From positions 186,001 to 250,000 of the forward strand of contig CAWEYY010000002.1 of NCBI GenBank assembly GCA_963813435.1: a DNA stretch of 64,000 nucleotides. Reading direction: 5' to 3'. This document shows positions 26,246-32,932 of this stretch, piece after piece. Under the pieces are notes generated by a model. The model was given only the letters and a program-made list of their open reading frames with translations, was not told the DNA's origin and did no database searches. A program made the position numbers and the translations under genes. Each line of letters starts with the position of its first letter. Position 1 is the stretch's first letter. Source of the stretch: AC-32 sp963813435 (GTDB lineage: Bacteria; Actinomycetota; Thermoleophilia; Gaiellales; Gaiellaceae).

Positions 26246-26700
26246 ATGTCGCGCTTCCCCTTGCGGGCTGCGGGTAACCCGCCGTCGGCGGCGCTGGCTC
26301 TCGCGCTGGCCGTCGCCGTACTCGGGTTGGTGGCGGCCGGCTGCACCAACAGCGGCGGGCATTCGCCGCGACCGCGACGGCCAGCCCGCCAGGAAGCTCG
26401 GCGCCGTGCAAGCTCGACAAGGCCCAGCGTCACACCGTTGCCCTGGCGCTCGCCGACATCCGACGTCTGCGGCACATCCAGGCGCCGATGCACACGTTCT
26501 CCCAGCACGGGGCACCGACTCAAGAGGCGCTGACCGGAAAGTTTCTGCTGGACCTCGGCTCCGTCGAGCTCCCGACGAACGTGTTCGCGGACCTGATCCA
26601 CCGTGCGAAGGCAGCGGTCAGTCTCTGCGGTGATTGCTCGAATGGGCTCGAGACGGAGGAGCCCTTCTTCGGGAACCGGGGGAGGACGCGCTGTGGATGA
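26246..26700 (+). pseudogene. Frameshifted small lipoprotein
   Basis: The first frame gives a good signal peptide and lipobox (LALAVAVLGLVAAGC, then TNSGGHS) but then turns into Arg-rich noise. From about 26360 another frame gives a protein-like continuation: ATATASPPGSSAPCKLDKAQ, then RHTVALALADIRRLRHIQAP and FLLDLGSVELPTNVFADLIH, with CGDC, ending at 26700. A single indel near 26358-26372 would join them into a lipoprotein of about 150 residues. No family is recognised. It may be a decayed gene or a base-calling error in a C/G-rich tract. Confidence 0.55.
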
Positions 26701-26839
26701 CACCAGCGCCTGAGCGCGTTCACGACCGCGTGCCTCTCATTCCCTCGCAGGAGCGATCTCATCGGAATGCGATCTGGCCGATGGGATCTCCTTACCCAAT
26801 CGGGGCGGTGCGGCCTCGCCTCCCGAAGGAGGAACACAG

Positions 26840-27037
26840 GTGCTCAAGCTTTTCGCACTCATGCAGGTGTCTGCCGCCCATGCCGCCGACGCATTTCACC
26901 GCCGGGAGGATGGCCAGACGATGGCCGAGTACGGAGTCGTGCTCGCAGTCATCACCCTGGCCGTGATCGGAGCGATCACGCTCCTCTCTGACAACGTGCG
27001 CAACGCTCTCGAGAGCGTCGCCAACGTTCTGCCGTAG
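26840..27037 (+). CDS. Flp/Fap-type (type IVb) pilin, copy 2
   Basis: A 65-residue pilin precursor with GTG start and AAGGAGG upstream. The mature region differs from copy 1 (20367-20564) at very few residues (TLAVIG for TIAVIG, NALES for NAIES). The leader is more divergent (FALMQVSAAHAADAFHRRED). The processing site REDG/QTMAEYG and Glu5 are intact. It is followed by about 160 bases of non-coding DNA and stands alone, unlike copy 1, which has a small membrane gene behind it. Confidence 0.9.
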   Translation: MLKLFALMQVSAAHAADAFHRREDGQTMAEYGVVLAVITLAVIGAITLLSDNVRNALESVANVLP

Positions 27038-27126
27038 GTCGGCAGCACATAACTAACCGGGAAGGGAGCCGTTAGGGGCTTGCGATGTTTCGGGCAGGCC
27101 CCCGGCTCCCGACCGGCAGGTCGCGA

Positions 27127-27172
27127 TCGCGAAGGCTTACTATCGAGGCGCGGAGCGAACGCGAGGCGACAA
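27127..27172. repeat. Interspersed repeat, copy A
   Basis: CGCGAAGGCTTACTATCGAG, then GCGCGGAGCGAACGCGAGGCGACAAA (split here for length). The same word order recurs at 29089-29157 (AAGGCTGACTATCGAGG ... GAGGTGACAAA), and its right half recurs at 28214-28236 (GGAGCGAGCGCGAGGCGACA). It lies between pilin copy 2 and the GYD gene. It is non-coding; its role is unknown. Confidence 0.5.
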
Positions 27173-27200
27173 ATCGCCGGGCCGCACGGGCGCTAACAAA

Positions 27201-27228
27201 CGGAAGCCGCCACGAGGGGCGGCCTCCG
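27201..27228 (-). terminator. Terminator of the GYD-domain gene
   Basis: CGGA(A)GCCGCC / GGCGGC(C)TCCG forms an 11-bp stem with one mismatch and a short loop. On the minus strand it is followed by TTTGTT. It lies about 28 bases past the stop of the gene at 27256. Confidence 0.65.
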
Positions 27229-27255
27229 TCGTTCATTTGGGCGTGGAGGTCGGCG

Positions 27256-27540
27256 CTAGACGAGCGCCTTCCAGAACACCTTGACCTCCTCTGCGGGGAA
27301 CGTCTCGGTCTCGAAAATCTCAAGCTTCGCGATCTTGCCGAGGACGCGGAACGCGGTCTCGAGATCGGGATACTCGAAGATGCCGAGATACTCCCACGGG
27401 CCCATGATTGCGAGGAAGCGCTCGACCGTACCGCCCTCGTCCTCGACGATCTTGTGGATCTTGTCGAAGTACTCGGGGGTCTTCTCGAGGTGCTCCCGCG
27501 CGGTCGGCGCGACCCTGAAGAGCCCGACATAGGTGAACAT
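27256..27540 (-). CDS. GYD domain protein
   Basis: A 94-residue ferredoxin-like alpha/beta protein matching the GYD family as I know it: N-terminal YVGLFRVAPTAREHLEKTPE, KIVEDEGGTVERFLAIMGPW and EYLGIFEYPDLETAFRVLG. These proteins often form oligomers; no biochemical role is established. It is monocistronic with a good terminator. Nothing in the neighbourhood indicates a substrate. Confidence 0.85.
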   Translation of the reverse strand: MFTYVGLFRVAPTAREHLEKTPEYFDKIHKIVEDEGGTVERFLAIMGPWEYLGIFEYPDLETAFRVLGKIAKLEIFETETFPAEEVKVFWKALV

Positions 27541-27860
27541 GCGTCACCTCATTTCTTTGGGGGCATCGCTTAGAGCCCCTGCAGGGAGAGTGTCTCTCTC
27601 ACGGCATCCCAGAGGCATCCGCGCGCTCTCGGAGTCGAACTGCTCGGAAATACGTATATCGGCGCGCGCCCTGGGCAGACCCGCATCCTCGTCGAGCTGC
27701 GAGGGGAGCAGCAGTTCGGGGCACTCTCCGAGGCGACCGGGCGTGCGCGGCCGTCTTGATCCCGCCCAATCAGTAGTTTCGGCCGGACGACTCCGCGAAG
27801 CCACTGATGGCAGCCTCGCTTCGGCTGGTCAAGCTAGATGCCTACCCGAAGGGAGGGGCG
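27541..27860. other. Gene-free stretch
   Basis: A 320-bp stretch with no convincing gene. A short plus-strand frame ending at about 27760 (TRILVELRGEQQFGALSEAT) reads like protein but has no start or family, and may be a gene remnant. No promoter, hairpin or RNA structure stood out. Confidence 0.3.
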
Positions 27861-28019
27861 ATGGCCACACTCTTCATAATCGTGACGTTTCTGGTTGTCC
27901 TTGCGGGGGCGGCCGTCGTTGTGTACGCGCTCTTTGAAATGAGCCCGTACGCTCGGCACGCCGATCAATTCCGCGATCCCCGAACTGGCAAGCCGCGCGG
28001 AAGCAGCCCGCACCTGTAG
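27861..28019 (+). CDS. Small single-helix membrane protein, unknown
   Basis: A 52-residue protein starting at the ATG at 27861 with GGGAGGGG upstream. An N-terminal helix (LFIIVTFLVVLAGAAVVVYA) precedes a polar tail with the motif SPYARHADQFRDPRTGKPRG. I have the impression that similar tails recur in short actinobacterial membrane proteins, but cannot name a family. A longer frame from 27807 exists but lacks a ribosome site. Confidence 0.7.
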   Translation: MATLFIIVTFLVVLAGAAVVVYALFEMSPYARHADQFRDPRTGKPRGSSPHL

Positions 28020-28173
28020 CGAGACACGTCGACCGCGGGTCACCGCAGTACCGGCAACGGCTCGCTCGACCGTGGCACCGACCAGCGCGGCCAGCGGCGC
28101 CGGAGCGGTCGCGCTGACACGAGTCCCTCCCAGATCGTCGTATTCAGAGCTCGGATAGATAGAGAGAGAGGAG

Positions 28174-28216
28174 AGCGGATGATGGGATTCGAACCCACGG
28201 TCTTCTGCATAGCAAG
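28174..28216 (-). repeat. Duplicated 3' half of tRNA-Gly (att-like)
   Basis: Forty-three bases match the 3' half of the intact tRNA-Gly at 29191-29264, in the same orientation. The first 26 bases (from AGCGGATGATGGG) are identical, and the rest differs at about four positions. The segment covers the acceptor 3' strand, T-arm, variable loop and 3' anticodon stem. The 5' half is missing. This is the usual footprint of site-specific integration at a tRNA gene, about 1.0 kb downstream of the intact copy. A decayed tandem tRNA is the alternative. Confidence 0.8.
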
Positions 28217-28318
28217 GAGCGAGCGCGAGGCGACAGAGGGTGACGGACGACGACATACCCGCTCGGTTCCATCGTTCTCAGTCGAGCCAACCGTCACGAG
28301 ACGACGCCAACCGACGCG

Positions 28319-28345
28319 CAAGGCTGACTAAAAGGCTGACTAACC
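28319..28345. repeat. Interspersed repeat, copy B (tandem AAGGCTGACTA)
   Basis: AAGGCTGACTA occurs twice in a row, followed by ACCGAG. The same tandem arrangement occurs at 29093-29116, followed by TCGAGG, and a single copy occurs at 27131. These two tandem copies bracket most of the segment between tRNA-Gly and its fragment. Confidence 0.5.
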
Positions 28346-28389
28346 GAGATGCAGTCTGCAAGCCTTGAGCATCTGGAAGGAGGTGTCAG

Positions 28390-28548
28390 ATGGCAGTTCC
28401 TGCGCAAACCGATGCGCAACGTGCCGAGCACCATGCGAGTGAGGCTGAGCGACTGCTCAAGAGTTGGTGGCTATCGTCCCACGTCAAGGCGCAAGCCCAC
28501 GCGGCCCTCGCGGTGTACTACTCGGCCAGGCACGACCAAGACGGTTAG
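28390..28548 (+). CDS. Small hypothetical protein inside the tRNA-Gly segment
   Basis: A 52-residue protein from the ATG at 28390 with a strong AAGGAGG site 6 bases upstream. It is mostly helical: DAQRAEHHASEAERLLKSWW, then HVKAQAHAALAVYYSARHDQ. No membrane segment and no recognised family. The ribosome site and the amphipathic pattern make it more credible than the other overlapping frames. Confidence 0.6.
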   Translation: MAVPAQTDAQRAEHHASEAERLLKSWWLSSHVKAQAHAALAVYYSARHDQDG

Positions 28549-28593
28549 CTAGGCGCCTACCTTCGCCCCGGCCGCGAGAGCGTTTTGCCGCGC

Positions 28594-28791
28594 TCACGAC
28601 CCCGAGTTCCGCGGCGGCGGAACCCAGGGCCACGTCCATCCAGCCGCGGCACTCATGGCACGCGCGAACCGCTCGACATCGATCCGCGGAACTCGACGGA
28701 CTAGCGAGGTTGCACTCGGCTGCCTCTTCGGAACTTGAATCGCCTGGGCGAACCAGAGCAACTCTTGGTTTGTGTGTGGTTGGAACGACAT
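28594..28791 (-). CDS. Possible small hypothetical protein
   Basis: A 65-residue frame (MSFQPHTNQELLWFAQAIQV ... VERFARAMSAAAGWTWPW). Its amino-acid balance is unlike the usual Arg-rich shadow frames. No convincing ribosome site precedes the ATG and no family is recognised. It is convergent with the small gene at 28390. Treat as tentative. Confidence 0.3.
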   Translation of the reverse strand: MSFQPHTNQELLWFAQAIQVPKRQPSATSLVRRVPRIDVERFARAMSAAAGWTWPWVPPPRNSGS

Positions 28792-28879
28792 GCCGCGACT
28801 GTATGTCCGCGACGAGGCAATCGAAATTGGAGAAATCCCTACGGTTTCGGCGCGGTTCCACGAGGACCGTCCCGGTAGA

Positions 28880-29035
28880 TCAGTCGTCGCGGAACTCTCG
28901 CTCCGCGCAGCGCGCGCATAAGAACATGAGCAGCGGCTCCTCGTCGTCGGGCTCGTCTGCGCGGTAGGCGCTCCAGCGCTCGGCGTCAGCCGGCAGCCAG
29001 GGCCTGCCGCACTCGGTGCATTCGGGGATCAGCAC
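28880..29035 (-). CDS. Small zinc-ribbon-like protein
   Basis: A 51-residue protein from GTG at 29035; GTG at 29080 is an alternative. Two CxxC knuckles (PECTECGRPW and FLCARCAEREF) about 37 residues apart suggest one bound zinc. The middle is acidic (RADEPDDEEP). It lies inside the segment between tRNA-Gly and its fragment. No catalytic domain is present; a role in nucleic-acid or protein binding is possible. Confidence 0.6.
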   Translation of the reverse strand: MLIPECTECGRPWLPADAERWSAYRADEPDDEEPLLMFLCARCAEREFRDD

Positions 29036-29088
29036 GACGCTCTCGGCGCTCAGGCGGAAGCCTACGACGACACAAGGCACCGCACGAC

Positions 29089-29157
29089 CGCGAAGGCTGA
29101 CTAAAGGCTGACTATCGAGGCCGCGAGCCAGCGAGCGGCCAATGTCGAGGTGACAAA
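29089..29157. repeat. Interspersed repeat, copy C, beside the tRNA-Gly terminator
   Basis: CGCGAAGGCTGACTAAAGGC then TGACTATCGAGGC, followed by an inverted pair (GGCCGCGAG ... AGCGAGCGGCC) and GAGGTGACAAA. It shares its left end and right end with copy A (27127). The position directly after the tRNA terminator suggests it marks the element-side junction. Confidence 0.5.
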
Positions 29158-29180
29158 AAACCCCGCCTGAGCGGGGCTTT
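29157..29180 (-). terminator. Terminator of tRNA-Gly
   Basis: AAGCCCCGC-TCAG-GCGGGGTT hairpin on the minus strand followed by TTTTTG. It lies about 11 bases after the tRNA 3' end. A canonical intrinsic terminator. Confidence 0.85.
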
Positions 29181-29190
29181 CGTGAGGAGG

Positions 29191-29264
29191 AGCGGATGAT
29201 GGGATTCGAACCCACGACCTTCTGCATGGCAAGCAGACGCTCTAGCCAACTGAGCTACATCCGC
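29191..29264 (-). tRNA. tRNA-Gly (GCC)
   Basis: A 74-nt cloverleaf: acceptor GCGGATG/CATCCGC, D-arm GCTC...GAGC, anticodon arm TCTGC-TTGCCAT-GCAGA with anticodon GCC, T-arm GTGGG-TTCGAAT-CCCAT (one weak pair), discriminator U, no encoded CCA. Its 3' half is duplicated at 28174-28216. Confidence 0.95.
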
Positions 29265-29287
29265 GAGCGCGGCCAGTATAGCCGCGG

Positions 29288-29686
29288 TCAGGCCGAGTCC
29301 AGGGCCTCGTTCACGAGGCTGTCTGCCAGCTCGTTGTGCTCGCGGCGAACGGCGGTGTAGGTGACCCTGTCCAGCCGGTCGGCGAGGTCGTGGGCCTCGG
29401 CGACGAGCTCGCGCAGTGTGTCCTTCTTGACCTTGTACTCCCCGCGCATCTGCTTGACGAGGAGCTCCGAGTCGGACACCACTTCGAGCTCGCCGATGCC
29501 CGCCTCGATCGCGCGCTCCAGGCCGGCGAGGAGGCCGCGGTACTCGGCCACGTTGTTGGTCGCGGTTCCGATCGCCTCGCCGTGCGCGGCCAGCACGTGC
29601 CCGTCCTCGCTCTCCAGCACGTAGCCGTACGCGGCCGGACCAGGGTTGCCGCGAGAGCCGCCGTCGGTGAAGAGTCGCGCCTTCAC
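29288..29686 (-). CDS. Ribonuclease HI family protein
   Basis: Cleaves RNA in RNA/DNA hybrids. The 132-residue protein keeps the four acidic residues: Asp about 8 (FTDGGSRGNPGPAA), Glu about 48 (NNVAEYRGL), Asp about 72 (VVSDSELLVKQM) and Asp about 122 (ELADSLVNEAL). It is the short archaeal/Gram-positive-like RNase HI form without the basic handle region. Its start overlaps the preceding gene's stop by 4 bp. Confidence 0.93.
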   Translation of the reverse strand: MKARLFTDGGSRGNPGPAAYGYVLESEDGHVLAAHGEAIGTATNNVAEYRGLLAGLERAIEAGIGELEVVSDSELLVKQMRGEYKVKKDTLRELVAEAHDLADRLDRVTYTAVRREHNELADSLVNEALDSA

Positions 29687-29991
29687 AGCAGCGGATAGAG
29701 GTCGAACGCGGGTTCCTCGTACGGATGCGCCGCGCGGAGCGCGGCGACCACGTCGGCCTCACACTCTTCGGGGTAGACGGTCTCGAGCCGCAGCTCGGGG
29801 ACGCGCTCCTCCCGGCCCTTCTCCCCGACGCTCGGATCTGTTTCCTCGCCGCCGAGGAATGTCCCCGTCCCTTCGGTGTACCAGGAGCAGCGCTCGTAGT
29901 CGCCGATCCGTCCGGCGCCTGCCGCGAACAGCGCGTCACGCACGACGTCGAGCGCCTCGGCCGGGACGAAGACGACGAGCTTTCGACTCAC
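29683..29991 (-). CDS. Nif3/YqfO-type insertion-domain protein (CutA-like fold)
   Basis: A 102-residue stand-alone version of the domain inserted in YqfO/Nif3 proteins: KLVVFVPAEALDVVRDALFA, GAGRIGDYERCSWYTEGTGTF and the C-terminal AHPYEEPAFDLYPL. In Nif3 proteins this domain resembles CutA/PII and may bind a ligand or metal. It is coupled to the RNase HI gene by a 4-bp overlap and follows the AAA ATPase without a gap. The biochemical role is unknown. Confidence 0.85.
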   Translation of the reverse strand: MSRKLVVFVPAEALDVVRDALFAAGAGRIGDYERCSWYTEGTGTFLGGEETDPSVGEKGREERVPELRLETVYPEECEADVVAALRAAHPYEEPAFDLYPLL

Positions 29992-31131
29992 TCAGTCGCC
30001 GAACCCGGTGAGGACCGTGTCCTCCGGATCCCTTCCTTCCAGCTGGGCGTAGAGAGAGGCCAGCGTGCGCGAGCCCTTGACCTCCTCCTTCACCCCGTGT
30101 TCCCCGAGCCAGGCGGACGCCTCGGACTCGCTGAGCGCGTCGAACTGGACGTTCGCGGCGCAGCGCCCCGGTCGCGCGACCGCCGGATGCAAGCGCCGGA
30201 TCTCCTCGTTCGTCGTGACGAGAACGAGCACTCGCAGTCCCTGGCCGATGAGCCCGTCGACGACGTTCAGAAACCGCGACAGACCTTGACCGGCGCGCTC
30301 GCGTGCGTCCGCCGACAGCAGCTCCCCGGTGTCCTCGAGCACGAGCAGGCGCCAGGGCTTCTCGTCCACCTCCTCCTCGTCGTCGTGCGCCTCGAAGCGA
30401 GATACGAAGACGTGCGGCATGCCGAACCCGCCCTGACCGAGCATCATCGGCACGGCCGGCTGCAGCAGCACCGAGATCAGATAGTCGGCGTGCTCTCCGA
30501 AGAACGAGTCGGGATCGACGATGTAGTGGAACTGGCACCACGTGCGCCACTCCCATGCGAGCGCGCGAAGGGCGAACGTCTTGCCGGTGCCGGCCCCCCC
30601 ATGCCAGAGAACGAGCTGGCCACCACGCGAAGGCTGGAACTCCCTCATCATCGTGCCGAGCTGCGCTCGCGCGCCAGCGGCGTAGTTGCCGCCGATCTCG
30701 TCCCACTCCGGCACGCCGATGTTCCGGAAGGACGGCTGCGCACCGTTCGGCGTATAGGTCCAGAACGTGATCGGAACCTCGTGAGACGCACTGGGATCCG
30801 GAAGCGGGAAGGTGCTCCGCAGCGCGGCGATGATCTCGTCGGTTGCCCCGCGCTCCTGTGAAGCGACCGAGACGCTCAGGTGGGAGCTCCAGAGGTTGAC
30901 CTGCATCAAGGACCCGTCCCGCTCGTAGAGCGCACTCTCGCCCCCTTCGAGCGAGCTCCGAAGGCGCGGCTCGCCCAGCACGTCGAGCGAGTCGACGCTC
31001 GTCGCCCAGCTCTCGGTTCGCAGCTCCGTCAGGCCTTCCCGGAGCGCCCGGTCGAGAAAGGCCGAGGCGACGATGCCGTGCTGCTCGAGCTCGTGCGTCA
31101 GCTGGACTCTCGGTTGCCAGGAACCGGTCAC
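29992..31131 (-). CDS. DUF5925-AAA ATPase
   Basis: A 379-residue protein. An N-terminal domain of about 150 residues (matching what I know as DUF5925) precedes an AAA+ ATPase. Walker A is GGAGTGKT at about 178-185, Walker B is RLLVLEDTGELL at about 267-277, sensor 1 is LVTTNEE and an Arg-rich motif is RPGRCAANVQF. The domain resembles small Cdc48/BCS1-like AAA proteins acting on macromolecules. It is the first gene of a three-gene unit with the Nif3-like and RNase HI genes. The target is unknown. Confidence 0.85.
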   Translation of the reverse strand: MTGSWQPRVQLTHELEQHGIVASAFLDRALREGLTELRTESWATSVDSLDVLGEPRLRSSLEGGESALYERDGSLMQVNLWSSHLSVSVASQERGATDEIIAALRSTFPLPDPSASHEVPITFWTYTPNGAQPSFRNIGVPEWDEIGGNYAAGARAQLGTMMREFQPSRGGQLVLWHGGAGTGKTFALRALAWEWRTWCQFHYIVDPDSFFGEHADYLISVLLQPAVPMMLGQGGFGMPHVFVSRFEAHDDEEEVDEKPWRLLVLEDTGELLSADARERAGQGLSRFLNVVDGLIGQGLRVLVLVTTNEEIRRLHPAVARPGRCAANVQFDALSESEASAWLGEHGVKEEVKGSRTLASLYAQLEGRDPEDTVLTGFGD

Positions 31132-31150
31132 TGCGTGATCCTAGGCCGAG

Positions 31151-32647
31151 CTACTCGGCGGTGTCGATCTGCGCCTTCTGGAGCTTGCCCGAGTAGTCGA
31201 CGTAGATCGACTTCCACTCGGTGAAGACGTCGAGCGCCGCCTGGCCGGCCTCGCGGTGGCCGTTGCCGGTGCCCTTGACCCCGCCGAAGGGGAGGTGCAC
31301 CTCGGCGCCGATCGTGCCCGCGTTGATGTAGGTGATCCCGGCCTCGAGGTCGCGCATCGCGCGGAACGCCTTGTTCACGTCACGCGTGAAGATCGACGAC
31401 GAGAGGCCGAACTCGATCCCGTTCGAGACGCGCACGGCGTCGTCGAGGTCGCGCACGCGGATCAGCGCGGTCGTCGGGCCGAAGATCTCTTCCTGGGCGA
31501 TCCGCATCCCCGGCTCGACGTCTCCGAAGATCGTCGGCCGGTAGAAGAAGCCGTCGCCGAGCCCGTTGCCGCCGGCGACCTCGCCGCCGGTCAGAAGCTT
31601 CGCGCCCTCGTCCACGCCGATGCCCGTGTACGAATGGATCTTGTCGAGCGCGGCCTGGTTGATCACCGGGCCCACGTCGACGCCGTCCTCCCAGCCCGGC
31701 CCGAGGCGCAGCTTCTCGGCCGCGCTCACCAGCCGCGACTGGAGCTCCTCGTACGCGCCCTCCTGGACGATCACGCGCGACGCCGCCGTGCAGCGCTGGC
31801 CCGAGGTGCCGAAGGCCGACCAGACGATCCCCTCCACCGCGAGGTCGAGATCCGCGTCGTCGAGGACGATGATCGCGTTCTTGCCGCCGAGCTCGAGGTG
31901 GATGTGCTTGAGGTTGTCCGCGGCGTTGCGCATCACCTCGACGCCGGTCTCGCGCGAGCCGGTCAGCGTGATGACGGGCACGTCCGGGTGGCGCACGAGC
32001 CGGTCGCCGACCGCGCCGCCGCCGCCGTGGACGATGTTGACCACGCCGGCCGGCACGCCCGCCTCGGCGAGCAGCTCGACGAAGCGCTCGCCCAGGAGCG
32101 GCGTGTCGGTCGCGGGCTTGAAGACGACGGTGTTCCCGCAGACGAGCGCGGGCGCGATCTTCCAGGACGGGATCGCGATCGGGAAGTTCCACGGCGTGAT
32201 GACGCCGATCACGCCGATCGGCTGGCGCACGCTCATGTTGAACTTGTCCGGGAGCTCCGACGGAGTCGTCTGGCCGAAGAGGCGCCGACCCTCGCCGCCC
32301 ATGTAGAAGCTCATGTCGACCGCTTCCTGGACGTCGCCCGCGGCCTCCGGGATCACCTTGCCCATCTCGCGCGCCATGAGCAGCGCGAGCTCGTCCTTGT
32401 GCTCGGCGAGCAGCTGGCCGAAGCGGAACAGGATCTCGCCGCGGCGCGGGGCGGGCACGAGCCGCCAGTCCTCGTACGCGGCCTTGGCCGCATCGACCGC
32501 GCAGTCTACGTCGTCGGCACCCGAGCGCGGAAACACGCCGAGCGTCTCCCCGGTGGCCGGGACCGACGTCTCGAACGTGTCGCCCGAGGCAGCGTCAACC
32601 CACGCGCCGCCGATCAGGTTCTTGAAGGTCTTCGTCGCCGTCGCCAC
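31151..32647 (-). CDS. NAD(P)-dependent aldehyde dehydrogenase
   Basis: Full-length ALDH-superfamily enzyme (498 residues). Present are the oxyanion Asn (TPWNFPIA), the cofactor site FKPATDTPLLG, the general base Glu in LELGGKNA, the catalytic Cys in GTSGQRCTA, and the late EEIFGPTTALIRV motif. It oxidises an aldehyde to an acid. The closest named relatives by pattern are ALDH7/GapN-like enzymes, but the substrate cannot be fixed. It starts about 25 bases before the next small gene and ends about 20 bases from the AAA gene. Confidence 0.94.
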   Translation of the reverse strand: MATATKTFKNLIGGAWVDAASGDTFETSVPATGETLGVFPRSGADDVDCAVDAAKAAYEDWRLVPAPRRGEILFRFGQLLAEHKDELALLMAREMGKVIPEAAGDVQEAVDMSFYMGGEGRRLFGQTTPSELPDKFNMSVRQPIGVIGVITPWNFPIAIPSWKIAPALVCGNTVVFKPATDTPLLGERFVELLAEAGVPAGVVNIVHGGGGAVGDRLVRHPDVPVITLTGSRETGVEVMRNAADNLKHIHLELGGKNAIIVLDDADLDLAVEGIVWSAFGTSGQRCTAASRVIVQEGAYEELQSRLVSAAEKLRLGPGWEDGVDVGPVINQAALDKIHSYTGIGVDEGAKLLTGGEVAGGNGLGDGFFYRPTIFGDVEPGMRIAQEEIFGPTTALIRVRDLDDAVRVSNGIEFGLSSSIFTRDVNKAFRAMRDLEAGITYINAGTIGAEVHLPFGGVKGTGNGHREAGQAALDVFTEWKSIYVDYSGKLQKAQIDTAE

Positions 32648-32671
32648 GGCTGGCGATTCTAGCTGCCCTCC

Positions 32672-32896
32672 CTAGGCGTCTTCTTCAGGAGGATCCGTGT
32701 CCGGGAACGTCCCCGATGCGCGCTGGCGGCGGCGGTCGCGAATCTCGCGCTTACCGCCGAATTCGCGGCCCTTGCGCCGGTCCTCTCCCTCGCGGCGATC
32801 GACAATCACCGTCACGTGCGGGTTGTCCTTGTAGTACTCGACCATCTTGTCGTAGAGCTCGTCGGCCAGCTCGCGGGGGATCACGCAGTAGATCAT
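32672..32896 (-). CDS. Small conserved-looking hypothetical protein
   Basis: A 74-residue protein. An ordered N-terminus (MIYCVIPRELADELYDKMVE, YYKDNPHVTVIVDRR) precedes a highly charged tail (EGEDRRKGREFGG, RDRRRQR). No motif suggests an enzyme; the tail could bind nucleic acid. It lies between an aldehyde dehydrogenase and a Zn-knuckle protein on the same strand, with short gaps. Confidence 0.75.
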   Translation of the reverse strand: MIYCVIPRELADELYDKMVEYYKDNPHVTVIVDRREGEDRRKGREFGGKREIRDRRRQRASGTFPDTDPPEEDA

Positions 32897-32932
32897 CGTC
32901 GCTTCGGATTGTAGGTCGGGCCCAGGCGAGCG

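Noticed and set aside
26074..26703. A 209-codon minus-strand protein.
   Set aside because: It is opposite the frameshifted lipoprotein and overlaps the ABC exporter start; its composition is typical of a shadow frame.
31256..32662. A 468-codon plus-strand frame opposite the aldehyde dehydrogenase.
   Set aside because: A mirror frame of a clear enzyme gene, with Arg/Asp/Leu-rich low-information sequence and no ribosome site.
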